The notes beneath the pieces are model-generated. The model was not told where the DNA came from, ran no database searches, and saw only the letters and a program-made list of their open reading frames with translations. This document shows positions 12,304-23,749 of a stretch of 64,000 bases of DNA, in pieces. The DNA comes from Trachythela sp. YZ-2020 (taxonomy: Eukaryota; Cnidaria; Anthozoa; Malacalcyonacea; Clavulariidae): contig JADLSH010000193.1 of the NCBI GenBank assembly GCA_016169945.1, positions 1,736,001 through 1,800,000 of the forward strand. The letters run 5' to 3'. The stretch's first letter is position 1; the number at the start of each line of letters is the position of its first letter. Made by a program: the position numbers and the translations under genes.

Positions 12304-13110
12304 CTTAATTTTATTCAGGATCTGCACCAATTAATTTGGAAGTAAGCATGATAGCTATTATTACCGTTCTATTTCTGGGGTTGAATGTAATCATGTCAGT
12401 TGCGGCTAAAAACGTTTATTAGTTTTGGACGCCGTATCATCAATGATCCTTTTTTTAGATATCCTCCTTTTCCCAAATATGAACTTGTTAAAATAGAGGT
12501 TTAAATAAACTTGCATTTTTGCTCATATTTAATACTATTGGCCTTCCATATTGTCCTATAAAACGTCGACATATATTGTTGGTTTTTAACACCTCTGTTT
12601 CAAATTCTGTTTTTAACTGTGTCTGCATGTGTCACTAAAACTCAGTACAAAACCATTATATCTTTTTTCTATGATCACAACCTTTTTAACAGTTTTCCTC
12701 ATGCGCGAAATACAGTAAGTATCTATACGTATTCATATTTACACTGCATTTATTCATACGTATTCATATTTAGACTGCCGCGGCTAAAATCTGCTTTGCA
12801 ATGTTTCAGCTTTGTCATCATATATAGTTGTCACTTCAAACTGTCAAAATAATGGTTTTGAAAACATGTAAAGTGCAGGTGTATGTACTATATCTATACG
12901 TATATTCATATTTACACTGCATTTATTCATAGCTACGTATTCATATTTAGACTGCCGCGGCTAAAATCTGCTCTGCCGTGTTTCAGTTTTGTCATTATAT
13001 ATAGTTGTCACTTCAAACTGTCAAAATAATGGTTTTGAAAACATGTAAAGTGCAGGTGTATGTACTAGCATCTACATAAAATATTTGCGACGGACTGCGT
13101 TGAAAGAAGA
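12304..13110. repeat. Non-coding spacer with tandem duplication
   Basis: The segment at about 12716-12890 (ATCTATACGTATTCATATT, GACTGCCGCGGCTAAAATCTG, GTCACTTCAAACTGTCAAAATAATGG) is repeated at about 12891-13066 with few differences, giving a head-to-tail duplication of roughly 175 bases in front of the decayed GPCR copy at 13.1 kb. No coding region is supported. Confidence 0.65.
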
Positions 13111-13120
13111 AAAATAGACA

Positions 13121-13990
13121 CCTAAACACCGTTATTAACGCGCTATTTCTGTGTCTTTTGAATGTTTCCTCCATGGCTGTGGGAACATTTCTGAATTCTG
13201 TGGTTATAATCAGTCTATGGAGGTCGCCACAACTTCGAAAGAAACTATGCTGCTTTATGATTCTTGTTTTATCTTGTTTTGATCTGGCTGTAGTTACCAT
13301 CACTCATCCTGCCTTAGTATTATCAACAATTTTCTGGTCTAAGATTGTGATGAATTGCGTGGAAAAATAAGGGTATACATCTGTCTTCTCGTGCCAGGCT
13401 TTTCAATGCTTGCCCTATTGACCCTGAATATTGAAAGGTTCTTGTGCTTAACGTATCCAATTTTCCATCGAACATTGTTTGTATCTCTGTTGATGTTTTT
13501 CCATATTTTACTGGCAGTTCAAGTTGCATTGTGTTTCCTTGACCTGAAAACATTTGGCTACCTGTTCCTTCGCGGTTATTTGCTTCGTTGTCTGCTCTTG
13601 TCCAACAATAGTATATGCTGTTTTACGTCTTACCTCGAAAACGCCTTTTCTCGACAAACAAGTCGTCGTATTCCATATATGGGTAAGCACACTTGCGTCT
13701 ATGAACTCGACATTCAACTGTCTGAGATATTTTTCTGGAGAAATTCAATCTTTCGTCGCGAAGGAGTGCAAGATCTTGACTGGATTGCTTTTAGTAATGC
13801 ATTTTTAGTGAATATAAATTATACAAAACTACTATAGAAGTTAAGTACTATAGGTAATAAATATACTAGGTAACTATATAGTTCCCCGATTACCCAATGA
13901 AAAGGTTCACTGTGTTATTTGCAGAGATACGCGAACGAAAAGCATGGGAATGAAGACAGTAAAGTGTTTTTAGACTCCAAGATCTTGTCT
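13121..13990 (+). pseudogene. Decayed GPCR copy 2
   Basis: It is homologous at the nucleotide level to the intact receptor at 9467-10348: it keeps NSVVIISLWRSPQLRKKLCC and FMILVLSCFDLAVV in the frame starting near 13158. A stop follows at about 13369, and the later segments (LTLNIERFLCLTYP, MNSTFNC) fall in other frames. Internal sequence corresponding to TM4-TM5 is largely deleted around 13530-13560. The 3' part (AAATTCAATC...CGTCG) still matches. The minus-strand LINE copy D sits in its 3' flank. Confidence 0.85.
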
Positions 13991-14005
13991 GGGAGACATT
14001 AAGTA

Positions 14006-17000
14006 TATAATAATAATATAATATATTGAATTTATATTGCGCATGTTAGCATGGAAATATCGGTTCACATGCGCATTACAACAATGAACCTAACACTACT
14101 CATGTCTAAAAAGCATACATGATAAAATAATGTTAAAAAGATCATTCAAGACCTAAAAGCTAGTCTAAATAAATATGTCTTCAATGCTGTTTTGAATGAC
14201 GGAAACGAATCAATACAACGAATATTTGCAGGTAGTCCGTTCCAGAGTTTTGGAGCAGCCGACTGAAATGCTCTATCACCAAGTGTAGCCAAACATTTCC
14301 CACTAGGTGGTGTAAGAGATAGGCTGTCACATGATCTCAAACTATATCTAGAGTTTGTCCTTATAGATATAAGTTTTACAAGGTATTGGGGAGCTAAACC
14401 GTATATACATTTAAAAGTCAACAAGACAATCTTAAAGTGGATTCGGTATTTAATAGGTAACCAATGAAGCGACTCCAGAACTGGTGTTATGTGGCAGAAT
14501 CTAGGCGAGCCGGTGACAAGCCTCGCAGCAGCATTCTGTACACGTTGAAGTTTACTGGTAGCAGAAGTTGGCAGACCATAGAGGAGTCCATTACAATAGT
14601 CAATTTTGCTGCCGATGAATGCATGAACTAGACACTCGGTGTCTTGGCGGTTCAAATACTTCCTGATTCTGCGAAGATTGTATAAATAGAAAAAGGAAGA
14701 GCTACACGTCTTGTTTATGTGGACCAGCATGTTTAACTTAGAGTCGAACCAGGAACCCAAGTTCTTGACCACAGAAGATGGTTTAATAAAATGGCTGCCC
14801 TCACAAAGTTCTTCGATGTTGACTTTCTCGAGCTGTTGTCTCGTACCAATGATCAGGAACTCTGTTTTATCGTCGTTTAGCTTTAGCTTTTTAGATAGCA
14901 TCCATCTACGTATGTCGGCGATACACGATTCCATGGCACTTACAGCAGCAGCTTGGTCACAATCAGATCCAGGCTTGAAAGCAAGGTAAAGTTGAGTGTC
15001 GTCAGCATAACAGTGACAATTAGGGAGATGATTTTCAATGATCTTAAACAGTTCACTGGTGTAAATAGTGAAAAGAAGAGGACCAAGACACGACCCGTGG
15101 GGCACGCTGAATTTCACATCAAACTTGTCTGAGTAAATATCATCAATTAAGACTGTCTGTGTTCTGTTAGTAAGATAACTAGAGAACCACGAGAGCACTG
15201 TCCCAGATACACCTAATTCATCACGTAAACACTCCAGGAGAATAGCATGGTCAACTGTATCGAAGGCGGCGCTAAGATCTAATAGTACCAATAATGTAAC
15301 ATGTTGATTATTCATGCTCATTAAGATGTCGTTTTTCACCTTCAACAATGCTGTCTCCGTGCTGTGATGGTGACGATATGCGGACTGGAGCACTGGATAA
15401 AGCTGATTTGCAGCCATGTACGACTGCATTTGGACAGCGACTGCTTTTTCAGTCAACTTAGATACAAATTGCAAGTTGCTGATAGGTCGAAAATTCTTGA
15501 ATACTAAGTCCAGGTTCTGTTTTTTCAACGACGGTAACAATAAGGCGTCCTTCCATTCATCTGGAAAAACTCCAGACGAAAGAGACCCATTAATTATTTT
15601 TGTTAGGGCGGGCAAAAGCTCTTCCAAACATTCTTTCACGATATTTGTTGGTACAGGATCGAGCGAGCACGATTTAGTAGGTGCACCTACAATTAAGTTC
15701 CTCACTGACGCCCCATCAAGAAGATCAAACTCTGTCAGTGACGTAGAACACTGCGATGTTACCGGAGTTGAACTAACACGTAAATGGGGCATATTCTTAT
15801 CTTTATCAGTATCCAGTTCCCTACAGATGTCCGTGATTTTCTTGACAAAAAAGGACCCCATTTCATTTGCGAGCCTAGACTTGTCACAGCAAGGAGGAAA
15901 GGATGTAGCATGTGTTTGGCTGAAAAGGTTTCTTGTAATTGAGAACAATTTTTTCTGATCATTCGAGTTTTCATTGATTAAGTTAGTATAGAAGTCCGTG
16001 CGTGATTTGTTCATGAGGTAGGTGGCTCTGTTCTTTGCAGCCTTAAACAGTCTCCAATCACCTTCAGACTTAGAGGTTCTCCATCTACGCTCAGCTTTCC
16101 TTCGTTGCCGTTTGGCATCTCTAATTTCCATGGAGAACCATGGAACACGAGGCCTCAACAGAACACGTCTGGTACGACGAGGTGCATGCTTATCAAGGAC
16201 ATTACTTAACGTGGTATTATAACAAACAATTAATCCATCAAGGTTATCAGGGGGTGTCTGGCATAGTGTGGAGGAAAGTATGTCTTTCTTAAACGAGTTA
16301 AAGTCGATACTTTTTAGTTTTCGGTATGATGTTTCCCCTGGCGTAACGGCGGCCTTGGTTAGATTTAAATCACACAAAACAGTGGAATGGTCAGATAAGA
16401 AGATATCATTGATAGGTGGACTAGTGATTAGGGTGTCCATTTTACGCGTAATGATTAAATCAAGTGTATGTCCAGACACTTGTGTGCTTGAGCACACATG
16501 CTGCACAAGATCCATAGAATCAAGCAAGTCCATAAATGCAGCAGCACTTGGATCGTTAGCGTTATCCACATGAAAGTTAAAATCACCAGTAATTATTATA
16601 GGCTCAGTACACATAACAAATGACTCCAAATAATCTGCAAACTCGGAAAGAAATGCAGCAGAGGTCACTGGGTGGGTTGATGAATAAGGCGGTTTGTATA
16701 TCACAGCCAACCGCATACGCCATGAACTGCCTACCAGTACAAATTCGGATACTTCAAACGAATTACTTACACTAACCTCAATTTTCTGAGCCGAGATATT
16801 TGAACGGTAAACCAAAGCAGTACCGCCACCTTTACGGTCAGATCGTGATTCCCCCAGCATCTTGTAACCATCTGGTATACACTCAGCCTTGATAGCAGCA
16901 TCAGAACCTGTGAGCCATGTTTCAGTCAACGCGAATAAGTCGACGTTCTTAGAGCAGATATAATCCGTAAAACAGGCAGTCTTATTTCGTATAGATTGAC

Positions 17001-17760
17001 AATTCCACAAACCAAATTTCACTGGACGCTTTTCCTCTTGATGGTAGTCAGGAGTTAACTTTACTTGTACTAAGTTGTTTCGAAAGCGTGGTCTATAACA
17101 GCGAATATCAGCAGATCGTTGAGTGATAAGAACAGGTATAGGTGATGAGCGTACTGGAGGGAAATCATTGCTACGAGCAAGGCTTTCATATTTTTTCCAG
17201 AACGGCGAAGCTTCAGTGGTACAGCAGGAATGCGAAGGCCATGTAGGTAAATAAAAAGTCAGTTTGTTGTTGTTAAAAGTAGACATTGGCGATATTGAAT
17301 AATTAAGGTTGGTGGTAGTGAACCGTGACATCGAAGCACAACATTGAGATAAATTTTTAAAACTTTGGAATGACTTAAATGTAGAGACATCCTGGTCGGG
17401 CCCTGGATTTCTTGAGACGTCCATATAGACAGCAAGATCCATTATAAAAAATCTACATGGTAGAACTAAACACACTGAGCCACGCTTGGTAGACTTGTGC
17501 AAAAATCGCCGTATTCGTAAGTTAGATGCGAGATATCGTCGCTCAAACACCGCGTTGAAACTAACGTGAAAACATATCGTCGATGAGTTTTTAGCGAATA
17601 ATCCTTCTTGTAAAGAATAGTCAACATCACTAACGCGGCACACATTGCATTTAAAACTAGTGCCGACCAAAAAAACAGCCAATAAAACATAAAGTATACG
17701 GAGCTCACGAACACTGACCGCCATCTTAGCGGTCTATTAGTATACGTATAGATTATAGTA
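14006..17760 (-). mobile_element. Near-complete CR1/L2-type LINE (copy D)
   Basis: Full-length-looking non-LTR element: one long open frame (17724 to 14146), a short 5' part, and a 3' end of AT-rich TAATAATAATATAATAT sequence at about 14006-14035. It lies antisense within the GPCR array, in the 3' flank of decayed copy 2. The unbroken frame makes it the youngest-looking LINE in the window. Whether it is active cannot be judged from one copy. Confidence 0.85.
14146..17724 (-). CDS. LINE polyprotein: 2A-like motif, endonuclease, reverse transcriptase
   Basis: A 1192-residue protein. Residues 1-25 are hydrophobic (LRILYVLLAVFLVGTSF). A 2A-like motif DVSRNPGP lies at about residues 102-109 (bases 17398-17421). 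The endonuclease starts near residue 237 (FGLWNCQSIRNK), with ALTETWL, ITGDFNFHVD and LSDHSTVL. The RT follows with FRPISNL, LLDLSAAFDTVDH, SVPHGSCLGPL and the active site YADDTQLYL. The C-terminal segment (LQRVQNAAARLVTG, LESLHWLPIKYRI) is the hallmark of the CR1/L2 group. The start at 17724 is the upstream ATG of the frame. The hydrophobic N terminus plus a 2A-like site matches a class of LINEs described in other invertebrates, where the leader is released co-translationally. The Ser in place of the usual Glu makes activity uncertain. Confidence 0.9.
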   Translation of the reverse strand: MAVSVRELRILYVLLAVFLVGTSFKCNVCRVSDVDYSLQEGLFAKNSSTICFHVSFNAVFERRYLASNLRIRRFLHKSTKRGSVCLVLPCRFFIMDLAVYMDVSRNPGPDQDVSTFKSFQSFKNLSQCCASMSRFTTTNLNYSISPMSTFNNNKLTFYLPTWPSHSCCTTEASPFWKKYESLARSNDFPPVRSSPIPVLITQRSADIRCYRPRFRNNLVQVKLTPDYHQEEKRPVKFGLWNCQSIRNKTACFTDYICSKNVDLFALTETWLTGSDAAIKAECIPDGYKMLGESRSDRKGGGTALVYRSNISAQKIEVSVSNSFEVSEFVLVGSSWRMRLAVIYKPPYSSTHPVTSAAFLSEFADYLESFVMCTEPIIITGDFNFHVDNANDPSAAAFMDLLDSMDLVQHVCSSTQVSGHTLDLIITRKMDTLITSPPINDIFLSDHSTVLCDLNLTKAAVTPGETSYRKLKSIDFNSFKKDILSSTLCQTPPDNLDGLIVCYNTTLSNVLDKHAPRRTRRVLLRPRVPWFSMEIRDAKRQRRKAERRWRTSKSEGDWRLFKAAKNRATYLMNKSRTDFYTNLINENSNDQKKLFSITRNLFSQTHATSFPPCCDKSRLANEMGSFFVKKITDICRELDTDKDKNMPHLRVSSTPVTSQCSTSLTEFDLLDGASVRNLIVGAPTKSCSLDPVPTNIVKECLEELLPALTKIINGSLSSGVFPDEWKDALLLPSLKKQNLDLVFKNFRPISNLQFVSKLTEKAVAVQMQSYMAANQLYPVLQSAYRHHHSTETALLKVKNDILMSMNNQHVTLLVLLDLSAAFDTVDHAILLECLRDELGVSGTVLSWFSSYLTNRTQTVLIDDIYSDKFDVKFSVPHGSCLGPLLFTIYTSELFKIIENHLPNCHCYADDTQLYLAFKPGSDCDQAAAVSAMESCIADIRRWMLSKKLKLNDDKTEFLIIGTRQQLEKVNIEELCEGSHFIKPSSVVKNLGSWFDSKLNMLVHINKTCSSSFFYLYNLRRIRKYLNRQDTECLVHAFIGSKIDYCNGLLYGLPTSATSKLQRVQNAAARLVTGSPRFCHITPVLESLHWLPIKYRIHFKIVLLTFKCIYGLAPQYLVKLISIRTNSRYSLRSCDSLSLTPPSGKCLATLGDRAFQSAAPKLWNGLPANIRCIDSFPSFKTALKTYLFRLAFRS

Positions 17761-18934
17761 TTGAACAATTGATAATTAGAAACGCCTATACTATAGGCTA
17801 GGAAAATAATATCTCATTATTTGTTGTATAGTCAGAATGATATATGGTACACGGGCGAAAATAACGCGGGAGTGTGGGGTGTGACACCCCTCCAGTCTTC
17901 ATATTGTCGGGCAAATCAATACGATTTCGTCAGGCAAATGTTGAAAATTGACCTGAACGCCAGCTATGTTATTGTATTTATATAATTTCTTTTCCAGCCG
18001 TTGTTCCCACTGTAATAATGTAGCTTTTAAGGTGGCTCACTACACTTTCCTAAAAATGGAAGATTTCCGATTTTGAATATTAGTAAAAATTTAAAAAAAT
18101 TCTGTCATGGCAAAAATATATTATAACGAATAGTTACATTGACCTATTTTTTAAATTGTGAAAATAGTTCAATATAGTCAAAGAAATAATTTTATGAAAT
18201 GACTTTAAAGCGAAAATATCCGCCATATTGAAACGCCATTGTTGCCATAGCAACGGCAGTTATGAATGTTTTTTGAAAAATTTCAAACTTTGTCGAAAAA
18301 TTCGGATCTAAACCGGAAATCTTCCATTTTTTAGAAAAGTGTAGTAAACTCAGACAATATGGAACGTACGCAGACGTGTATGCATTGGTTGAAATGTAAC
18401 GTAAAGTGTAAAAATGTAAGATATTTTAAAGTAATCGGTTATATGGTAAATGCTTTCTCAGTTTGGATTAAATAGATTGAAATTACTGTTCAAATAGACC
18501 ACAGACTGACGCCATTTATAGTTCGTCGGTCGCGCTCCACTTGAACCACGGCCTTTTTGTAGGGCAAAAGAAGAGAACACCCCCGCCGGCCCTGCAGTTG
18601 TAATATCGAAGTTTCGCTCCTGCATGATTGGGCATTATAACATAATGCTGATATTATTTTTGGTGAAAAGTCCTTACGCAAGCGAAGTGAATGTATTTGT
18701 GCAGGTCGTCCTTCTTTATAAAATACGCAGCAGTGAACACTAGACTGACACTTCATACCCAAGACTTTACCTTTACCTGACCTGTATCTTGGGTCTGACA
18801 CGATGCATTTGCTCTTAATATCATGCAGAAGCTCGTATTTCTATTCTTTATATTCTCATGGAAATTGGTTCTGGGTTAATCAAAACTAGCTAGTTTATAA
18901 CACAGACCTGACCTAAGACCAGAGTTTCAGAGTA
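17761..18934. other. Spacer with a probable MITE remnant
   Basis: At 18027 TTAAGGTGGCTCACTACAC begins a segment whose inverted counterpart ends near 18355 (GAAATCTTCCATTTTTTAGAAAAGTGTAGT). This gives a roughly 330-bp hairpin-ended element of the TTAA family whose right terminus is degraded. The minus-strand open frame at 18490-18801 has no recognisable motif, so I do not call it a gene. Confidence 0.5.
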
Positions 18935-19760
18935 CCTCAAATGTATCCTTGAACTGATGTCTTGCTACAGGTCGGTTCTAGGTTTTTAGTGTGGTTTACA
19001 CTACAGGAATACAGGACTAACTTGTTCAGGTCGGTCAAAAACTCACTAAAATTACAACTGCGACTGCGGCTGCGACTGCGACTAAAACTATAAGTACAAA
19101 ATCGTTATATCTTTTTGCTATATCGTCACAATGTTTTCCCTTACGCTATCCTATACGCGATTGGCTATTACGAGCGACGTTTCGAGTTTCTTTATTTACA
19201 GTGCTGCTTAATTTGCATTGTGTTTCAGCCTTGTCACAAGAACGTGACAATATAGTGCAGCCAAGCTAGCTTGTGTACGGACAAGCGTCTCACATATTTG
19301 TAGAATATATGCGACGGACTGCATTTGAAGAAGAAAAAAGAAAACTTTTGTTCAAGATCACCAGTTAATTAATATGCACCTAATTACCATTATTAACGTT
19401 CTATTTCTGTGGGTTTTAAATTTTTCCTTCTTGGTTGCAGGAATATTTCTAAATTCTGTGGTTATAATCACTCTATGCTACTTTATGATTCTTGTTTTAT
19501 CTTGTTTTGATCTGGCTGCAGTCGCCATCATTTATAGTATCATGTTCTAATATCGTCAACAATTTCTGTCTTTCTTGGAAACATTAATGAAGTACATGAA
19601 CTAACAAGGCTATACATATATTTTTTTCTTACACGGTTTCTCGATGTTTGCACGTTTTGTGCTGAATATTGAACGTTTCCTGGCATTAAGGTATCCGTTC
19701 TTTCATCAGACATCAGTGACTAAAAATAACTTTAATTTGTGCATGTTTGGCATGGTGATA
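18935..19760 (+). pseudogene. Decayed GPCR copy 3 with its 5' flank
   Basis: The flank from 18935 repeats that of the intact receptor. Within 19375-19740, nucleotide stretches for the start region, the TM1 end (TTCTGTGGTTATAATCA), TM2 (ATGATTCTTGTTTTATCTTG) and the post-TM3 segment (CTGAATATTGAACG, CATCAGACATCAGTGAC) are recognisable. The loop sequence encoding RSPQLRKK is deleted, and stops and frameshifts occur throughout. Homology ends near 19745, so the C-terminal half is gone. Confidence 0.8.
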
Positions 19761-21374
19761 TACGCTCGCATTGTCCAAATCTGGGGTGCATGATTTAACC
19801 CATCTTTTGCTATGTTACTCATTTTATAACTAAAATATTACACCGTTTATACATTACATACATACATTCTACCCGGATTGTTTACTCGATCCATCGATCT
19901 ATCTCTATACGAGTCACTTCTGTGAATTTTTGCCTCACACCCCAATAGTTGCAAAGTGAAACTTTGCACTTTGCACTAAAATGACACTTACCTAAAATTT
20001 CCTTGTCCTTCACGATTATCCGTGATGATTTATTTTGTCTTTCTTTGTGATAAACAAGGAGGTCTGTAGTGTACAACTTGTTATATTGGAACATTTAAGA
20101 ACGAAACATGTCGTGCTAAAGATTTTGACGACATTTTTCCATGGGCGAAAATATCATATGCTAACAATGTTCCCGAATTAAAAAATTGATTAATTCATGA
20201 CATTAACAGATCTTTGATACTAAACATAACTTATTAAAAGTAATCAACTAGTTTCATCCTAGATTAAATTGGGATCATTATGTATCATTATATTGTCTTA
20301 GTTATCTGCAGGCAAATAACTTATTATCTATAGACGAAGTCTGCTGTAAAAAACAGCATAACTGAACGATATTATGCAGAATTCGTTTGGTATAAGGGTT
20401 TTATTAGGTCGCAGTAGGATATCAGCATTTAAATATATCTTCTAATATTGAGCAAGGGGGTTGAAAAAATATATTGAATATGAATATTACACAGGCAACA
20501 TTGTTTAATGGTAACACGACAAACACTATATTAAAATTTTTAATTAAAAATTGTTTTCATTAAATTGATATTTAAATTCATTTTTCCTCCTGGTATTTCT
20601 AGCACGGTCACACATATCACAAAAACCATCTAATAATTAAAAAGTGTTATTAATTCCATTGATAGTAAAATATCTAACTATAGAACAATAGAAAATCTAC
20701 GGCGTAGAAAATCCATGGATCTATGAAAGCAACATAGTTTAATCTTATAGTCTCATGCATGCAGCTATAACATATCACTAAATCCATAATGTTGGTCTTC
20801 TATATACTGTAACTGGCAAAATTTTAAAACGTATACAGTTACAAGGTACAACATATTATTCAACTTTCTATAATTTTTGTGAATAATTGTTGGTTATTGC
20901 ATGTGTTCTCAAAGGGATGTACGATTGATCATTTGGAAAATTTTCACGGGTACGAAAACTCCGGCTAGCTGTAAAATTGAAACGATTGGAGAGAGTTATG
21001 CTCACACGAACTATGCTTTAAAAACGTTTATTCAGCATTTGAGTTTACGCAGGAAACGCATAAGTTTTAATTCAAATAAGTAATTTACTGTGCTGCTGGG
21101 CATGCATGGATGGCTATTGTAATTGTATAATGGTTTAGTGAAATACTTCTTCCGTCTATAACTGTCAGTAGAATTTAGTTGAACTCTTAATGAGAAAAAC
21201 TCGTGTAGTTATATCATTAAAAACTAACCATTAGGCACTAACCTTAACTAACTAACTCTCCGAACCTTTGTCAGGAGCCGATTCAACTTCAAAGAAAGCG
21301 AAATGTCCAGTTTTACATTAAAGATGGCACAGCATATCAAACAACAAAGGGGGGACGTTAGAGGAACGTTGCCG
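19761..21374. other. AT-rich non-coding region
   Basis: No open frame with recognisable content, no tRNA and no clear repeat. It is ordinary AT-rich intergenic sequence. Confidence 0.5.
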
Positions 21375-22490
21375 AATCGCGGTCCTTAAAAGTTACCTAT
21401 AAGGACTACGTAGATCTCCAATTAACGCAAGAGAAATGGTTTTTAATGTCTCCTGAACAACGCGAAGCTTATGAGAATACGCTTGGCAAGTCGTGCCAAA
21501 ATGAAGAAGAGACCCAGGCGGCAGAACGTCAAGAAAGGGTTTTATATTGAAAGCTGTTCTTACACAATCTTTATTCAACCTTTATCCACGGTCTCAATCC
21601 ATGAAACTCGCTAATGGCAGAGGATTTTATTCCTCAAAGGGAAAGTCAATTGTTTTGTTATATATATATATATAGAATAATTTTGGCCGCACACTCAGTG
21701 AATCAATAAAGGAAATGCAGTGTCAGTTGATAGAAAAGAACTGAAAGAGCTGTTTAAACAGCCATTATTTCAATAAATGAGGAGAGAACAACTTGGAGAT
21801 AAAACCTACAGAAATTCAATTACAAACCTACAATAAATTAGTATTAGAGTAGCATAAAATTTATATTAACAATAAAAATCATTGCTAAATCATTGTTATG
21901 TCAATTTGTGCAGTGTCATGGATCCATGGATCAATGTATTAATGACAGTTCTTGTCCTTTTCTATTTTTTCAGGATGAATATCATGCATGAATTGAAAAA
22001 GGTTTTCAAACCTCAATTTCCTTTAAATGCAGGTTGGCAAATGGGCATGTGCCCCTAATGAGGATAAAGCAAAGTCATACATAATATAAGACCACACCCT
22101 CTTGTATGGTTATTAAAGTTTGCCAAAGCAGCATTCATCATATTTGTCAAGAGAACAATCCCCAGTCCATACCTATATCACTTCAAGGTACTGTCTGTAT
22201 TTTCAACCATGCATGCCTGGCATGTAAAATAATATGTATATCACTGGGATAAAGATGTCAAACTTGAGTGTCTCAGATGCAGCAAAAATTACCAAATGCA
22301 TTAAATGTTTTCAACCTACTTTCTTAGGATGAACAAAATCTTCTCGCTTATCAGTACCACGGAAAAATGTTCTGCCGAGTGTATAAAGAAATAGAAGCAG
22401 GTGCTGAATTATTGATTTGGTAAGGAGATGAATATGTGGAGTACCTTGGTATACGGATTATTACAGGGCCGCAGTAATTGGCGTACGCTG
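21375..22490 (+). pseudogene. PRDM9-like gene remnant (KRAB-like and PR/SET exons)
   Basis: Two exon-like pieces lie about 0.8 kb apart. At 21389-21546 the reading VTYKDYVDLQLTQEKW, then SPEQREAY, resembles a KRAB box (consensus VTFxDVAVxFTxEEW...Q+xLY). At about 22328-22450, after the acceptor TTTCTTAG, DEQNLLAYQYHGKMF, then IEAGAELLIW and GDEYVEYLGI, matches the last PR/SET exon of PRDM9-type histone H3K4 methyltransferases. The exon begins at the same place as in known PRDM9 genes. The Tyr of the conserved W-Y-G-D-E-Y motif is replaced by a TAA stop, so this copy cannot make the full protein. I could not identify the intervening SET exon or a zinc-finger array downstream. The SET match is strong; the KRAB match is suggestive. 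Confidence 0.6.
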
Positions 22491-23745
22491 TTGCCCACTC
22501 CCTGCCATTAATTGTACATAAAGGTAAGGCTATATTAAAATTATAACTTCTATGGCGAAGAGATACCCGTCACCTTGGACGTGGAGTGGTAATGCAAGTT
22601 ATCATAGATACGGGTGATGATAAAAAGATTTTGTAAGAAAGTTACCGTTACCTACAAAGACAATGGACATAATGAGAATGCATACCGTTCAGCACGCCAG
22701 ATAAAAGGTGATAGACGTAAAAACCTGTACAAAGAATCACAGCATATAAATCGAAGTTAGTTTTATTATAAAATGTGCAAAAAAAAACACGGCAATAACA
22801 ACAATATCACAACGCTCTCCACACACTCCAGACCATTGTATACAGAAAAAAAGATTTTGCTATTGCTTGCAGGCATGACGCGGAACGTTACGCTTCTGTG
22901 AACATCAGTAGAAGAGTATAATTATAAAAGGAGGTGATTACAGTAGAACAAACCTTCACGTTTTCAGCAACAATACGTTAAGATTCAGAATGCAAGATTC
23001 AGAAGAGAACATTCAAATAGAAACTCAAGCTTTATTTAACTTTTTAAAAAGAAGCTATTTGTAATTTTTTACGATTATTAAAAGTTTCTGCTACCTCGTG
23101 CAAGAATATTATTTACGGAGTTTCAATGAATCAAAAGCAAATTGTGATTTCATGACCATGCAGCCCGTCGAAATTTTGGATCACGCTGCAATCTAATTCA
23201 CCAACCGCACCCGTTCCACCGACGGAAGCACTCACGCCAGCAAACAAATTTGATTGGTCATTCTTTCGTCAACCGTCCCGCCAAAATCCCAAGAAGCCCG
23301 TACGATACACACCTCCCGGACACGAATCAGACGACAGCGACGATCTGTGCACACCGCCACTGATCGATACTTTTTCATTTCTTAAACAGCTATACTCTAT
23401 TACATCAGCCACCTTGATATGGTCATAACTAAATGGAAACAAGGCATAGAACTCTATTAAAGCACAAAGCAGTTAAACGTAGTTTCCATTTAGTCGTAAC
23501 TTAAGATAGTCAGGCTTAGGATAAAGCGTAAGAAGAGACATTTTAAAAGAAAATTTGTTCTGCTTTGTCTTTGGAAAGCTTTGCATTAGCTTGACAACTC
23601 ACTCAACTCACTATCAGACCCATTTAAAGCCTCTAGAACATCAGAAACATCATACTTTGGGTGCGATACCTGAAAAATAGATTAAAATGAGAAATACACA
23701 AACAAAACAATGGGTAAAATATTAGAACACTGAATATGTAAATAA
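22491..23745. other. Non-coding region after the PRDM9-like exons
   Basis: I see no C2H2 finger array, which a PRDM9-type gene would need next, and no other recognisable gene. A short inverted pair (AGTTACGACTAAATGGAAAC-like) occurs near 23426-23500. Confidence 0.4.
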
Positions 23746-23749
23746 TATC

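Noticed and set aside
18490..18801. 103-codon minus-strand open frame
   Set aside because: No motif, splice context or repeat support; treated as chance.
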